Positions 42,939 to 51,801 of a stretch of 56,222 bases of DNA are shown here, in pieces. A program made the translations under genes and the position numbers. Location: contig JAUHWN010000007.1 of NCBI GenBank assembly GCA_030424665.1, positions 1 to 56,222 on the forward strand, given 5' to 3'. The notes under the pieces were generated by a model. That model was given only the letters and a program-made list of their open reading frames with translations, did no database searches and was not told the origin of the DNA. The stretch's first letter is position 1. Each line of letters opens with the position of its first letter. Source of the DNA: Bdellovibrionia bacterium. GTDB taxonomy: Bacteria; Bdellovibrionota; Bdellovibrionia; Bdellovibrionales; JAGQZY01.

Positions 42939-44067
42939 TCCTTATTTTATCGAGATCTCTAGTAAAGTTGATAAAGGTATTAAATAAATTTTGGTCGAAA
43001 TCAAAGACCTTTAGTTGTCCGGAGAAATGTTTAAAATCGTCTATTTGTTCGAGCTCATCGGCAATTTTCTTTCTTAGTTCTACGGGCCAAACAAAGGGTG
43101 AGAGGTAATCAGGGGCATTTACAACGCAGTTGAATGCTCCAGATGAATTTATCTTATCACTATTGAGACTTTTCAGGAGCCCATGGAGTTCTTTTAAATT
43201 AATCAAGTTATAGGCTTGCATGGCCACATTAAACATTATGTCCACGTTTTTTAACTCTTTATATTTAGATATGTTTTTACGTAGATCTTCAGTATTAAAT
43301 TCAGGGCCGCCACGAATATAGGAATAAAGAGGGTCCGTTCCTTCAATTGAAATTGAAATGTTAACTTTCTTAAATTGGCCAAGAACTTCTATTATATTAT
43401 TGTTTATGAAAGTCCCATTGGTCGTGTAGTGAAGAGTGGCTTGTCTGTTCAGACCTTTATCTATCAGCATTTCGAGAAAAGGAATGTGATTCTTCGCCAG
43501 CATAGGCTCGCCACCCTTAAAGTCGATTCGTCTCACATTTGCTAAATGAGGAATAAGTGAAGCGAGTCGCTCTAACGAAACTTCAAACTTTGCTCTCTTT
43601 TCTTTAAGTCCTTCTCTGAGATAAGGATTACCCTGGTGCATGTTAAACAGAGTTTCTTCGTCACTAATCCACTTGTGAGAAGCCCATACTCCACACATCC
43701 TACATTTTAGATTACATTGATTGGATAAATTGATATCGGCCTGTATCCATTGAGGATTTTCGACTTTCAATTCGTAATCAAAATTATGAGGCAAATCCTC
43801 GAGAAAATGATCCTCGAACCAAATTCTACGGGAATGTCCAATTTGCTCTTCTCGTTCCCAGCAAGACGAACAGCCCGGTGTCGGGTCTTTAACAAAGAAA
43901 TCCTCTCGCACATCTTGTATAGCTTTTGAGTTGTAAAGATTCACAATGGACGTTTCAGGATTTAGATGAACATTTTCGGCCTCTCCCCGGAATTGACAAC
44001 AGGGTTTTACGAGTCCACTCCCGGTAAGAGTTATAGCGTGCCATGGCATATAGCAGAATTTATTCAC
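42892..44067 (-). CDS. Radical SAM protein with N-terminal twitch domain (copy 8)
   Basis: The GTG at 44067 is chosen: it follows AAGGAAATTCCA, places the first cluster Cys five residues from the start as in several paralogues, and cuts the overlap with the upstream gene from 86 to eight bases (the longer frame begins with an ATG at 44145). In this numbering the auxiliary cysteines are Cys5 (CYMPW), Cys23-24 (PCCQF) and Cys66/69 (CSSC). The core is CNLKCRMC (Cys118/122/125), with KGGEPML. The tail LDKIRNEDYFGIYPEL fits the family. It resembles copy 3 (28026) in HSRRIWFEDHF and the SIEGTDPLYSYIRGG region. Confidence 0.88.
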   Translation of the reverse strand: MNKFCYMPWHAITLTGSGLVKPCCQFRGEAENVHLNPETSIVNLYNSKAIQDVREDFFVKDPTPGCSSCWEREEQIGHSRRIWFEDHFLEDLPHNFDYELKVENPQWIQADINLSNQCNLKCRMCGVWASHKWISDEETLFNMHQGNPYLREGLKEKRAKFEVSLERLASLIPHLANVRRIDFKGGEPMLAKNHIPFLEMLIDKGLNRQATLHYTTNGTFINNNIIEVLGQFKKVNISISIEGTDPLYSYIRGGPEFNTEDLRKNISKYKELKNVDIMFNVAMQAYNLINLKELHGLLKSLNSDKINSSGAFNCVVNAPDYLSPFVWPVELRKKIADELEQIDDFKHFSGQLKVFDFDQNLFNTFINFTRDLDKIRNEDYFGIYPELKKYI

Positions 44068-45478
44068 TGGAATTTCCTTGGAGTGATTCTGACTTCCATC
44101 GCTCGACTTGATTTTGATAGCTGGAAGAGGAAACCGTATTTTCAATTTCTTCTGCTAAAGCGGGATTTAGGACGCGATAGCTTTGTCCGCGAATTTCGTC
44201 CAGAGCTAAAGTGTACCAACAAAACATATTCCAGTGGCTTTCTTTGTCAGCAGGATCTAATTTATGATCTTTACTTAGTAATGTCTCGATGTCTTTTAGG
44301 TAAGAATTCTCTCGTACTGAATTTAGCAAAGGGTAAGAGTTAATTAGTTTTTTATGTTGATCACAAGCTAAAGGCTTTAAACGGTCAGAAATATATAGAG
44401 CGCTTAAATGTCTTGGGCCGAATAATAGGCGATGCTCCCAGCTATGCCTGAATTTACTATTTACAATCGGCTCACTAGTGTTCCAGTCAAAAGTTTCTAC
44501 TATCCAACTGACAAAATCATAGAGATTCAAACTATTGTATATTTGGTAAGAGCCATTGATATTCAATTTCCAGCATGCATTTGGATTAATTTTGTTTCTT
44601 TGCTTGCAAAACTCCTTAATCAATAATGCTGATTCGGCGAGTTCTGTCCATTTCATAGTTCCGGAGGACCTCATATACTCAAAGTATTCACCGGTCCCAT
44701 CAACAGATAAATTGATGTTTACGTATTTGAAGTCTGTAAGTCGTTCAAGTTTGTCTCGATCTATGCTCGACCCATTCGTTGTAATCATGATTTCTGTATT
44801 CGGACCAATTCCATACTCTTTGCAGAGATCCAAGAAAAGAAAAAACTCCTGATTTATAAATGGTTCGCCCCCCAAAATTTCGATTCGCCTTACCTGCCGA
44901 CTTTTCTCCAAAATTGCACGCATTTCATCTTCTGAAAGTCGACGCATGTGTTCTTTTCTGCGAGCCGCTTCTTTGGGTTTTATTCCTCCGGATCCACCCG
45001 CTATCCCCATTTTTATAAGAGCTTCCTCGTCTCTCACCCATTGACTACTATAAGCGCCGCTACACATTCGACACTTGAAGTTGCAGAAGTTACTAAAGGC
45101 GATATCTATATGAAAAATGTTGTCGGGAAGAGTTTTAAAGGTATTGGGATCAGACCAAAGGTCTTTAACTAAATTGAGTTCATGCCAATGTTGTCTCTTT
45201 GAGCGTAACCCTTTAACTTCTTTGTTTCGACAATTTCTGCACCCGATTTCATCAAATTCTCCGCGAATCATTTTTTCTCGAAGTTCGACGAGTTTCTTCC
45301 CGTGCCAAAGGTCCATTGCAGATTCTGAATCGCTAATTTGCCCTGAGGATTGCTCTGTCATCTGACAGCGAGTCAGGTGCCTTGTCGCATGCACAGAAAG
45401 ACTCGTAAAAGGCAGAATGCATATAGTATCTGAGAGTTTTCTGCCGTCGAATGGTTTGTCGTTTTGGTCACTAGCCAT
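44060..45478 (-). CDS. Radical SAM protein with N-terminal twitch domain (copy 9)
   Basis: This is the longest member (472 aa). The auxiliary domain has CILPF (Cys20), a single TRCQM (Cys38; the second Cys of the pair is Gln) and CRNC (Cys80/83). The core is CNFKCRMC (Cys132/136/139), followed by an insert rich in Gly and Arg/Lys (GGSGGIKPKEAARRKEHMRR, 161-180). GGEP is at 203-206. The tail LDEIRGQSYRVLNPALAEE is a variant of the signature. Eighty-two bases separate it from the upstream gene at 45561, enough for its own promoter. Confidence 0.88.
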   Translation of the reverse strand: MASDQNDKPFDGRKLSDTICILPFTSLSVHATRHLTRCQMTEQSSGQISDSESAMDLWHGKKLVELREKMIRGEFDEIGCRNCRNKEVKGLRSKRQHWHELNLVKDLWSDPNTFKTLPDNIFHIDIAFSNFCNFKCRMCSGAYSSQWVRDEEALIKMGIAGGSGGIKPKEAARRKEHMRRLSEDEMRAILEKSRQVRRIEILGGEPFINQEFFLFLDLCKEYGIGPNTEIMITTNGSSIDRDKLERLTDFKYVNINLSVDGTGEYFEYMRSSGTMKWTELAESALLIKEFCKQRNKINPNACWKLNINGSYQIYNSLNLYDFVSWIVETFDWNTSEPIVNSKFRHSWEHRLLFGPRHLSALYISDRLKPLACDQHKKLINSYPLLNSVRENSYLKDIETLLSKDHKLDPADKESHWNMFCWYTLALDEIRGQSYRVLNPALAEEIENTVSSSSYQNQVERWKSESLQGNSSE

Positions 45479-45560
45479 TGCTAAATTATAGACTTTTCTA
45501 TCCTGGATTCAATGCCCCAGATAGAATTAAATCCTGCCAGCGGCCTTAACGCAGCTCACC

Positions 45561-46754
45561 TTACTCATCAGGTTTTCGTCTCAAAAGGGAATCTAATTCA
45601 GGAAAGACATCCTTAAATGACTCCTTTCTCAATCGATCCAAGGCTTCTGTTTTTTGCCAAAACTCCTCTAAAACTTCGGAATTTTCCGTCTTTGAATGTA
45701 TTAGCTTTTTTAGTTGCTTGAGGCGTTTTTCAAGAATCGGAGAAAGACGCCATTTTGAGTATACCTTGTGACTTTCGTCAAAAAAGTGATCGAGTATGCC
45801 AAACTTAACATCTTCGGGAAATCGGGAGACATTCATATAGCTGGGATCATGCACGATTTGGAAAATTATATCGGGCTGATGAGGGTAATAAAAATCATAG
45901 GCCCAATCGATGAATTTGAATGTGTGCATAATATTATAAATCGAGACTGTATTTACCAAAAAAATATCTACATTAGGATTGTGAATTTCGAGTCGACGCC
46001 ATTTTCGAATTGTCTCTAAATACTTTTCCCAACGAATAGGATGTCGTAAGTAGGTGTTTACTTTTTCGACCCCATCGATACTTGATGAAATCTGCAAATG
46101 TTTGAAACTTAGAAGGCTCTCAACCACTTCTCCACTTGGAAATACGGTCGTATTTGTGAAAATTTCTAACTCAATTTCTTTAGAGTATCCAGATTCGTTG
46201 AGTCGCTTTAGGAGTTCGCTAAAGGAATTGTGTAAGAATGGTTCTCCTCCGGTGACCTTGATACTTTTTGTCTCTTTGAAAAACTGGATTGGAATGCTAT
46301 TGAGGTCAATTTCAGAGTTATCTCCTGAGTAGGGCATTTTTAGTGCTTCAGCATCACTAATCCACTTAGAACTAAAAGAAGCATTACAACTTCGGCATTT
46401 TAAATTGCACTTTTTTCCGACTCCGAGCTCAACAAATCGATAGGAAAACTCTTTTTCTCCAAGATCATCGATCTCCACGGGAAAAGGTTTAGTTCGCATG
46501 CTTGGAATGTTGAGTTCTTCTTCTTGATAACATCTATGGCAACCCTTGATGGGCTTTCCTTCTTCAATGTCCTTGCGAAGTCCTGCAAATAAGTCGGACT
46601 GATAAAAGTCAGTTAATTTAGATTCGCCATCCCAAACAAAACTTTCGTCGTATATATTTGTGTCAAAGCGACAACAGGGCCGAACCTCGCTGTATGGAGT
46701 CAGCATGAGTGAGTGGTAAAAATATTTGCAAAAAGTCTTGTCGGATGAGCTCAT
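45561..46754 (-). CDS. Radical SAM protein with N-terminal twitch domain (copy 10)
   Basis: Auxiliary cysteines: CKYFYHS (Cys9), PCCRF (Cys27-28) and CHRC (Cys72/75). Core CNLKCRSC (Cys116/120/123). The GGEP region is KVTGGEPFLH. The first motif has FYHS where others have PWxx or PFxx. The tail LDRLRKESFKDVFPELDSLL is a full match to the C-terminal signature. It is the first gene of the minus-strand run that continues to 37986, and is divergent from 46904 across 149 bases. Confidence 0.9.
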   Translation of the reverse strand: MSSSDKTFCKYFYHSLMLTPYSEVRPCCRFDTNIYDESFVWDGESKLTDFYQSDLFAGLRKDIEEGKPIKGCHRCYQEEELNIPSMRTKPFPVEIDDLGEKEFSYRFVELGVGKKCNLKCRSCNASFSSKWISDAEALKMPYSGDNSEIDLNSIPIQFFKETKSIKVTGGEPFLHNSFSELLKRLNESGYSKEIELEIFTNTTVFPSGEVVESLLSFKHLQISSSIDGVEKVNTYLRHPIRWEKYLETIRKWRRLEIHNPNVDIFLVNTVSIYNIMHTFKFIDWAYDFYYPHQPDIIFQIVHDPSYMNVSRFPEDVKFGILDHFFDESHKVYSKWRLSPILEKRLKQLKKLIHSKTENSEVLEEFWQKTEALDRLRKESFKDVFPELDSLLRRKPDE

Positions 46755-46831
46755 GTTCCTTCTCTATACGATTTCTAGCAAAGCAATTAAACCACTCTCA
46801 ATGGTGTTGTTCAAAAGCTTTTAGCGCTTTC

Positions 46832-46859
46832 TTGTACTTTTACTGGCATTCAGTATACT
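46832..46859 (+). promoter_or_regulatory. Candidate promoter for 46904-48950
   Basis: TTGTAC, a 16-nt spacer and TATACT (5/6 to the -10 consensus) lie 45 bases before the GTG start. The -35 match is only partial. Confidence 0.35.
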
Positions 46860-46903
46860 TAATTTAGTGCAGGTCGATATACGGGGCACAGCAAAGGGTT
46901 ATA

Positions 46904-47728
46904 GTGATTGAGTCTCAAATTGCTCTAAATTCTAATTTGTCTAACTACTTTGTTCATATCAAGGAAGCTTCTTCGGCAGACCTCAATTTTGAAGATCTTT
47001 TTGAGTCCTACAAGGTTGTCGTTTTAGATGGATTTAAAATTAGTAATCTTGATTTTTTTAAGAGCCTACCTAAGACGAGTTTTGAGGAGTGGATTCCTCC
47101 AGTTTTTCAAAAAGAACTCAATGTCAAAATTAACGAAAGTCACCCTCTTTGGAAGTTTTACCCAGATAGAGATGTCATTTTAGCCTTTCAGCAGGAATCG
47201 GTTCTTTTAGTTGAGCAAGTTGAAAGTTTGATTCGAGAAAAAATGAGGTCCTATGAATTTTCGAGTATTTCCTGTAGCTGGCGTATGAATGCCATGGATA
47301 AGGGTTATCTTCACTTCGATATTCCGGAAGAGTCTTATGAGAATCATCAGGTTCGTTACTTTGTTAATTTGAGTGCTAGACCGCGAATCATAGAGTTTGG
47401 CCCAACACTAGAGGAGTTTTTGTCACTTCATAGGGATCATCCAAGGCTGAAAGAGTGGCTTCAGTTATCACACCATGAGTTTCATAATCGTTTGAAATAT
47501 GAGCTCATAAAGCCGAGTGGATATGAAGATTCGATATTACCAAGGCACTATCTCAGTTTGGCCCCGGGATCGATTTGGGTCAGTAATGCTTTTTCCGTTC
47601 TTCACGGATTAGTTTTTGGTGAAAAAACAGTTTGTCTCGAGGGTAAAATAAAACCACAAAGTTTAAATAAGCCCGAAGAGGCGAGTTTTGAAAGTAAAAT
47701 GAAACGGTTAAGAGAGCTCTATGGCTAA
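46904..47728 (+). CDS. Putative Fe(II)/2OG oxygenase (Kdo-hydroxylase-like)
   Basis: LHFDIPEES holds candidate iron ligands His137 and Asp139. SNAFSVLHGL would supply His234. Between them, QVRYFVNLSARPRIIEFG resembles the strand after the HxD motif in Kdo 3-hydroxylases, and LAPGSIWVSN leads into the distal His. The call rests on motif order, not close similarity. The GTG start follows AAAGGG. The last eight bases overlap the radical-SAM gene that follows (ATGGCTAATGA), indicating joint translation. If the family call is right, the substrate may be a surface or nucleotide sugar. Confidence 0.6.
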   Translation: MIESQIALNSNLSNYFVHIKEASSADLNFEDLFESYKVVVLDGFKISNLDFFKSLPKTSFEEWIPPVFQKELNVKINESHPLWKFYPDRDVILAFQQESVLLVEQVESLIREKMRSYEFSSISCSWRMNAMDKGYLHFDIPEESYENHQVRYFVNLSARPRIIEFGPTLEEFLSLHRDHPRLKEWLQLSHHEFHNRLKYELIKPSGYEDSILPRHYLSLAPGSIWVSNAFSVLHGLVFGEKTVCLEGKIKPQSLNKPEEASFESKMKRLRELYG

Positions 47729-48950
47729 TGACTCTGACCGACTCAAGGGTAAGCACTTTTGCATACGACCTTTTACTCAGCTTTCAACATTTAATGATGG
47801 TCGATTTCGATTGTGTTGTAGTGCTCTAGAGGATGAGAGAATTTCTAAAACCTCATTCACAGATCTAAAAGACTTATGGAATTCAAATCAACTTATTTCT
47901 ATTAGAGAAAAGCTTCTAAATGATGAACCCATTCCCGAATGCAAAAATTGCTACAGTCAGGAGGAGCGGGGGGGAATTTCAGATCGAATTCAGGCCAATC
48001 AGGAGGTAAGTGATTTTGAGGTCGATAGTTTAAATCGAGGAGTTAAAAATAGAAATTTGGCCGAACCCCCTGTTGTTCTGGATATTAGGGTCGGAAATTT
48101 ATGTAATTTAAGGTGTCAGAGTTGCTACCCGAGTCTGAGTAATATGGTCAGTAAAGATGTAAAAGAAATATTCAACAATGATAGATTCGGGGTGACCTCA
48201 GTCGAAAGCGGCCATCTGCTTGGTGCAGGTGTAAGTATTGAAGAACTTAAACCCTTATTATCTACTGCCCAGAAATTAAAAGTAATTGGTGGGGAGCCGA
48301 TGTTGAATCGCTTCACCCACGAAATTCTTGATCAAATGATGACAGGAGGTATTTCTCAAAATATTGAATTTCATATTCATACTAATTTAATGAAGTGGGA
48401 TCAGACATTTTGTGAAAATCTGGAGGGATTTGCCAAGACCAGATTGTGTATGAGTGTTGACGCTTTCGGAGACTTGAATAATTACATAAGATATCCAAGC
48501 GAGTGGAATCATATCAGTAAAAACTTGGAGGCTTACTTAAGTTTCTTTAGAAGCAAAAGGAATGTGAATTTAGCGGTCTCCCCAGTTATACAGATTTTTA
48601 ATCTATTTCATATTCAGCAACTTATAGATTACATTCTAGAGCTAGAAATAAAGTATAGCACATCAGTTAGCTTAGACTTCATTTACTTAACCGACCCAAG
48701 TTACTACTCACCCTATATATTGCCTATTGCTATAAAAGAAGAGGCGAGAGAAGAGTTTGATCGCTACTACAATCAACTCACTAGTGATATCCAGCAGAGG
48801 CTCAATGGTCTCAAAAATTTCTATGGAAGCCTTTGTAGGCAAGGTGAAAACATCACTGAGCTCAAGAAGTTTAAGGAAGTTACAAATATATATGACTCCC
48901 ACCGAGAGTTAAGGGTTTTAGATTTTGTTCCATGGTTGGGAACTATATAA
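47721..48950 (+). CDS. Radical SAM protein with N-terminal twitch domain (copy 11)
   Basis: Auxiliary cysteines: CIRPF (Cys14), LCCSA (Cys32-33) and CKNC (Cys74/77). Core CNLRCQSC (Cys128/132/135). The GGEP region is VIGGEPML. The substrate-side strands differ from its relatives (HIHTNLMKWDQTF instead of the usual TN-T-x-P), and the tail YDSHRELRVLDFVPWLG keeps the position of the signature but not P-E. It is coupled with the oxygenase gene upstream and convergent with 48993 across 42 bases. Confidence 0.9.
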   Translation: MANDSDRLKGKHFCIRPFTQLSTFNDGRFRLCCSALEDERISKTSFTDLKDLWNSNQLISIREKLLNDEPIPECKNCYSQEERGGISDRIQANQEVSDFEVDSLNRGVKNRNLAEPPVVLDIRVGNLCNLRCQSCYPSLSNMVSKDVKEIFNNDRFGVTSVESGHLLGAGVSIEELKPLLSTAQKLKVIGGEPMLNRFTHEILDQMMTGGISQNIEFHIHTNLMKWDQTFCENLEGFAKTRLCMSVDAFGDLNNYIRYPSEWNHISKNLEAYLSFFRSKRNVNLAVSPVIQIFNLFHIQQLIDYILELEIKYSTSVSLDFIYLTDPSYYSPYILPIAIKEEAREEFDRYYNQLTSDIQQRLNGLKNFYGSLCRQGENITELKKFKEVTNIYDSHRELRVLDFVPWLGTI

Positions 48951-48992
48951 AGTTGAGTCTCTTAACCTATAAAGCTCTTTCATTTAAATTAG

Positions 48993-50213
48993 CTAGATGT
49001 AGTCCCTCCATTCAGGTAGAGCTTTATGGAAATTAGAATTTCGAATTTTGTCCAGAGCAAATATTATCTTTCTAAGATGACTAAAATTTTCTTCCGAAAA
49101 ATGGTCGATATTGATGGATTTTAATTGATTTAAAACGGGCTGAAAAAAGGGATTGGCTCTAGCTTCATAGTGAGAAATAAGCTCGCGCCGCATACTTGGT
49201 CTTATATTGTCTAAATTGTAAATCTCAGGTGAAGAGCAAGGGTTTAAACTAATACCGTCGGGCTCGAAATTTTTCTCTATATAGTCGTAGAAATCTAATG
49301 CATGAAAACTATTTAAGTTAAAAACGGTCGTATGAACCTTAAGATTTATTTTTGAATTTACTTCTCGTTGAAACTTTTTTAGAGAATTCCAATTGCTAAC
49401 GATTGTACCCCAATTAGTGCCCTTTCTTAAATATTCAGCTCTTTGCCCGAAGGCGTCAAGACTCGCGCTCAATGTTACTCTCTCAAAATTCCTTAGCTGA
49501 TTGAGAAGGTTGTACTTATCTAGGTGAATAGTGCTTAAATTGGTCGAGATAGAGATGACGACGTCAAACTTTTTGTGATTTTGGAGGCTTTCAAGAAGCT
49601 TGTAAGTTTCTGGAATTAGTAAGGGTTCTCCTCCCGATATATTAATATATTTTAAGTATTCAACATTATCGGAAAGTAACTTTTCAAAATCCACTGTAGC
49701 TTTCCAAATTTTCTTTTTGGTAGGTACGTGGTTTCCAGTAACTGGGTCCGAATAAAAAACCTCTTCCCCAGGTAGGTGGTTGGCATCATCAAACCAGGAG
49801 CTGCTGTTTTCGAAGCTACAAAAGTGGCATTTGAAATTACAAAGATTAGACATTCTAAGATCGTAGTATTGAAGATAGGCAACTCGCTCGCTCATTTGCT
49901 CGACCGTAACGCCATTTTTGAGGTCTGAATACCAAGTATTCATTCGATTTCGATGGCTCGTAAAGCCGTTCTCTTCTGCCTTAATACAAGACTCGATGCA
50001 GGGTTTAGGAAGGTCGTTTTTTAGAATTTTCGACCTCAATTCGACTAATTCTTCTGAATCCATGATTTCATCAGGACTTCTTCCGGCTACAGCTCCAAGA
50101 GTACCCTGAAAAACACAACAAGGGCGTAAACTATCGAAACCGTTGGTGTAGAAACTGTACCAAGGCGCTGCACAAAAATTAGGGTGTTGCTTTATATCCT
50201 CAAATTCAGACAT
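48993..50213 (-). CDS. Radical SAM protein with N-terminal twitch domain (copy 12)
   Basis: Auxiliary cysteines: CAAPW (Cys14), PCCVF (Cys32-33) and CIESC (Cys72/76, a CxxxC rather than CxxC). Core CNFKCHFC (Cys125/129/132), followed by SFENSSSWFDD. The GGEP region is ISGGEPLL. The tail LDKIRNSNFHKALPEW matches. It forms a distinct subfamily with 53713-54975: the same CxxxC variant, the same NGFDxxxPCCVF and CSFENSSSWF blocks, and the same STNLS/STKLS strand. The pair is separated by unrelated genes and rnpB. Confidence 0.9.
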   Translation of the reverse strand: MSEFEDIKQHPNFCAAPWYSFYTNGFDSLRPCCVFQGTLGAVAGRSPDEIMDSEELVELRSKILKNDLPKPCIESCIKAEENGFTSHRNRMNTWYSDLKNGVTVEQMSERVAYLQYYDLRMSNLCNFKCHFCSFENSSSWFDDANHLPGEEVFYSDPVTGNHVPTKKKIWKATVDFEKLLSDNVEYLKYINISGGEPLLIPETYKLLESLQNHKKFDVVISISTNLSTIHLDKYNLLNQLRNFERVTLSASLDAFGQRAEYLRKGTNWGTIVSNWNSLKKFQREVNSKINLKVHTTVFNLNSFHALDFYDYIEKNFEPDGISLNPCSSPEIYNLDNIRPSMRRELISHYEARANPFFQPVLNQLKSINIDHFSEENFSHLRKIIFALDKIRNSNFHKALPEWRDYI

Positions 50214-50379
50214 TTTATAGGCTTAGTATATCAAGAAGCTTTAGAACTCTCACTACATTTGGTCGAATTAGGCTTCATGCACAATACTTCAATCAAGAAC
50301 AGTAAATTTGTATCCTCTCGTATCATTCGGATTTGTCCTCCCCAGTGAAGCAAGTTAGTATGTGGTCTTTGGAGGCCTT

Positions 50380-51765
50380 ATGTACGGGGACATGGAACTA
50401 ATCGAAGAAATGAAAGCGGAGCTCAACAAGGTATCTCCAAGTTTTTGTATGGCTAAGTGGAAGCATTTAACTCTTCATTTGGCCACGGGACATGCCCATT
50501 CCTGTTACCTTCCTCCGACTCATAAGGTATCACTCGATGAAATCAAAAAAGATCCATCGGCTCTACACAACTCTTCTCAAAAAAAGATGGCTAGAAAAAT
50601 GATGAAAGAAGGGAAGCGTCCCGACGAGTGCAGTGTTTGTTGGAAGGTGGAAGACCTGCCTGGCAATCATTATAGCGATCGACACTATCGAGGAATTGAT
50701 GACTGGACTCTCCCATATTTTCATCAAGTTAAAAAAATGAATTGGGACGAAAATATCAACCCCTCTTATTTAGAACTCAGTTTTGGTAACACATGTAACT
50801 TCAAATGTAGCTATTGTTCACCCCCCTTTAGTAGTCAGTGGATGAATGAAATTAACAAAGAAAGTGGATACCCACTTTCTACCTATACCTATCACGATAT
50901 TAAGAACTATAAATATCTGGGTAAAATTCCAATGGAAGAAGAGTCGAACCCCTATGTCGATGCTTTTTGGAAATGGTGGCCCGATCTTTCACGAGACCTT
51001 CTCTTTTTTCGAATTACTGGTGGTGAGCCTCTTCTAAGTCCGAGTACGTTTCGGGTTTTAGAATCTCTTCATGAAAATCCACTTCCTAAGTTAAATCTTT
51101 CTTTGAATAGTAATTTGGGTGTTCCGGAGCATATTCTTGATAAATATTTAGATCGTTTGGCTGAGCTTTTGAAGTTTAGAAAAATCAGTTCTGCTCAAAT
51201 TCATACGAGTATTGATACGTGGGGAAAGCAGGCGGAATATATTCGAAACGGTCTCAAAATTGACGACTTCGAAAAGGCCGTCGAAAAGACTTTAAAGAAA
51301 CTCTACGATAGCGACCTTGCTTTTATGTGTACATTCAATGCCTTAAGTCTTGTGGGCTTTCGGGAATTTCTTGAAAAGATATTAGACCTTAGAAAGCGCT
51401 TTAATAAACAGTATCGTTCAATTTATTTAGATATTCCCCATCTTCAAACTCCCCATCATCAAGCTGCAAAAATTTTGACCGAAGACTACCATGAGATGAT
51501 GGAATCTCATATTCGTTTTATGGAAGACAATAAAGACGAAAGAACAGGCTTTCTCGATACTGAAATTAATAAGATGAAGAGAGTGCTTGATTGGATGAAA
51601 CAACCAATCAGTACTGGGGTTATGAAGAGTTACCGAACGAATTTTTATATGTTCTTTACGGAGCACGACCGTCGCCGAGGAACCGACTTTTTAGGGGCAT
51701 TCCCAGAGATGGAGGATTTTTGGGAGCTCTGCAAAGGCTTGGCGGAAGATCAAGGGCTCGTTTAA
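50380..51765 (+). CDS. Radical SAM protein with N-terminal twitch domain (copy 13)
   Basis: ATG 50380 follows TTTGGAGGCCTT, a strong ribosome-binding site; the GTG at 50362 is upstream in the same frame. The auxiliary domain has CMAKW (Cys23), one cysteine in place of the pair (HSCYLPP, Cys42) and CSVC (Cys84/87). The core is CNFKCSYC (Cys139/143/146), followed by SPPFSSQW, and the GGEP region is RITGGEPLLS. The tail HDRRRGTDFLGAFPEMEDFW is a strong signature match. It is divergent from copy 12 with a 166-base spacer and convergent with the SGNH hydrolase gene. Confidence 0.9.
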   Translation: MYGDMELIEEMKAELNKVSPSFCMAKWKHLTLHLATGHAHSCYLPPTHKVSLDEIKKDPSALHNSSQKKMARKMMKEGKRPDECSVCWKVEDLPGNHYSDRHYRGIDDWTLPYFHQVKKMNWDENINPSYLELSFGNTCNFKCSYCSPPFSSQWMNEINKESGYPLSTYTYHDIKNYKYLGKIPMEEESNPYVDAFWKWWPDLSRDLLFFRITGGEPLLSPSTFRVLESLHENPLPKLNLSLNSNLGVPEHILDKYLDRLAELLKFRKISSAQIHTSIDTWGKQAEYIRNGLKIDDFEKAVEKTLKKLYDSDLAFMCTFNALSLVGFREFLEKILDLRKRFNKQYRSIYLDIPHLQTPHHQAAKILTEDYHEMMESHIRFMEDNKDERTGFLDTEINKMKRVLDWMKQPISTGVMKSYRTNFYMFFTEHDRRRGTDFLGAFPEMEDFWELCKGLAEDQGLV

Positions 51766-51801
51766 TTTGGGAGCCGTTGTATGGGTGCTTTTTAGTCAGA
51801 T

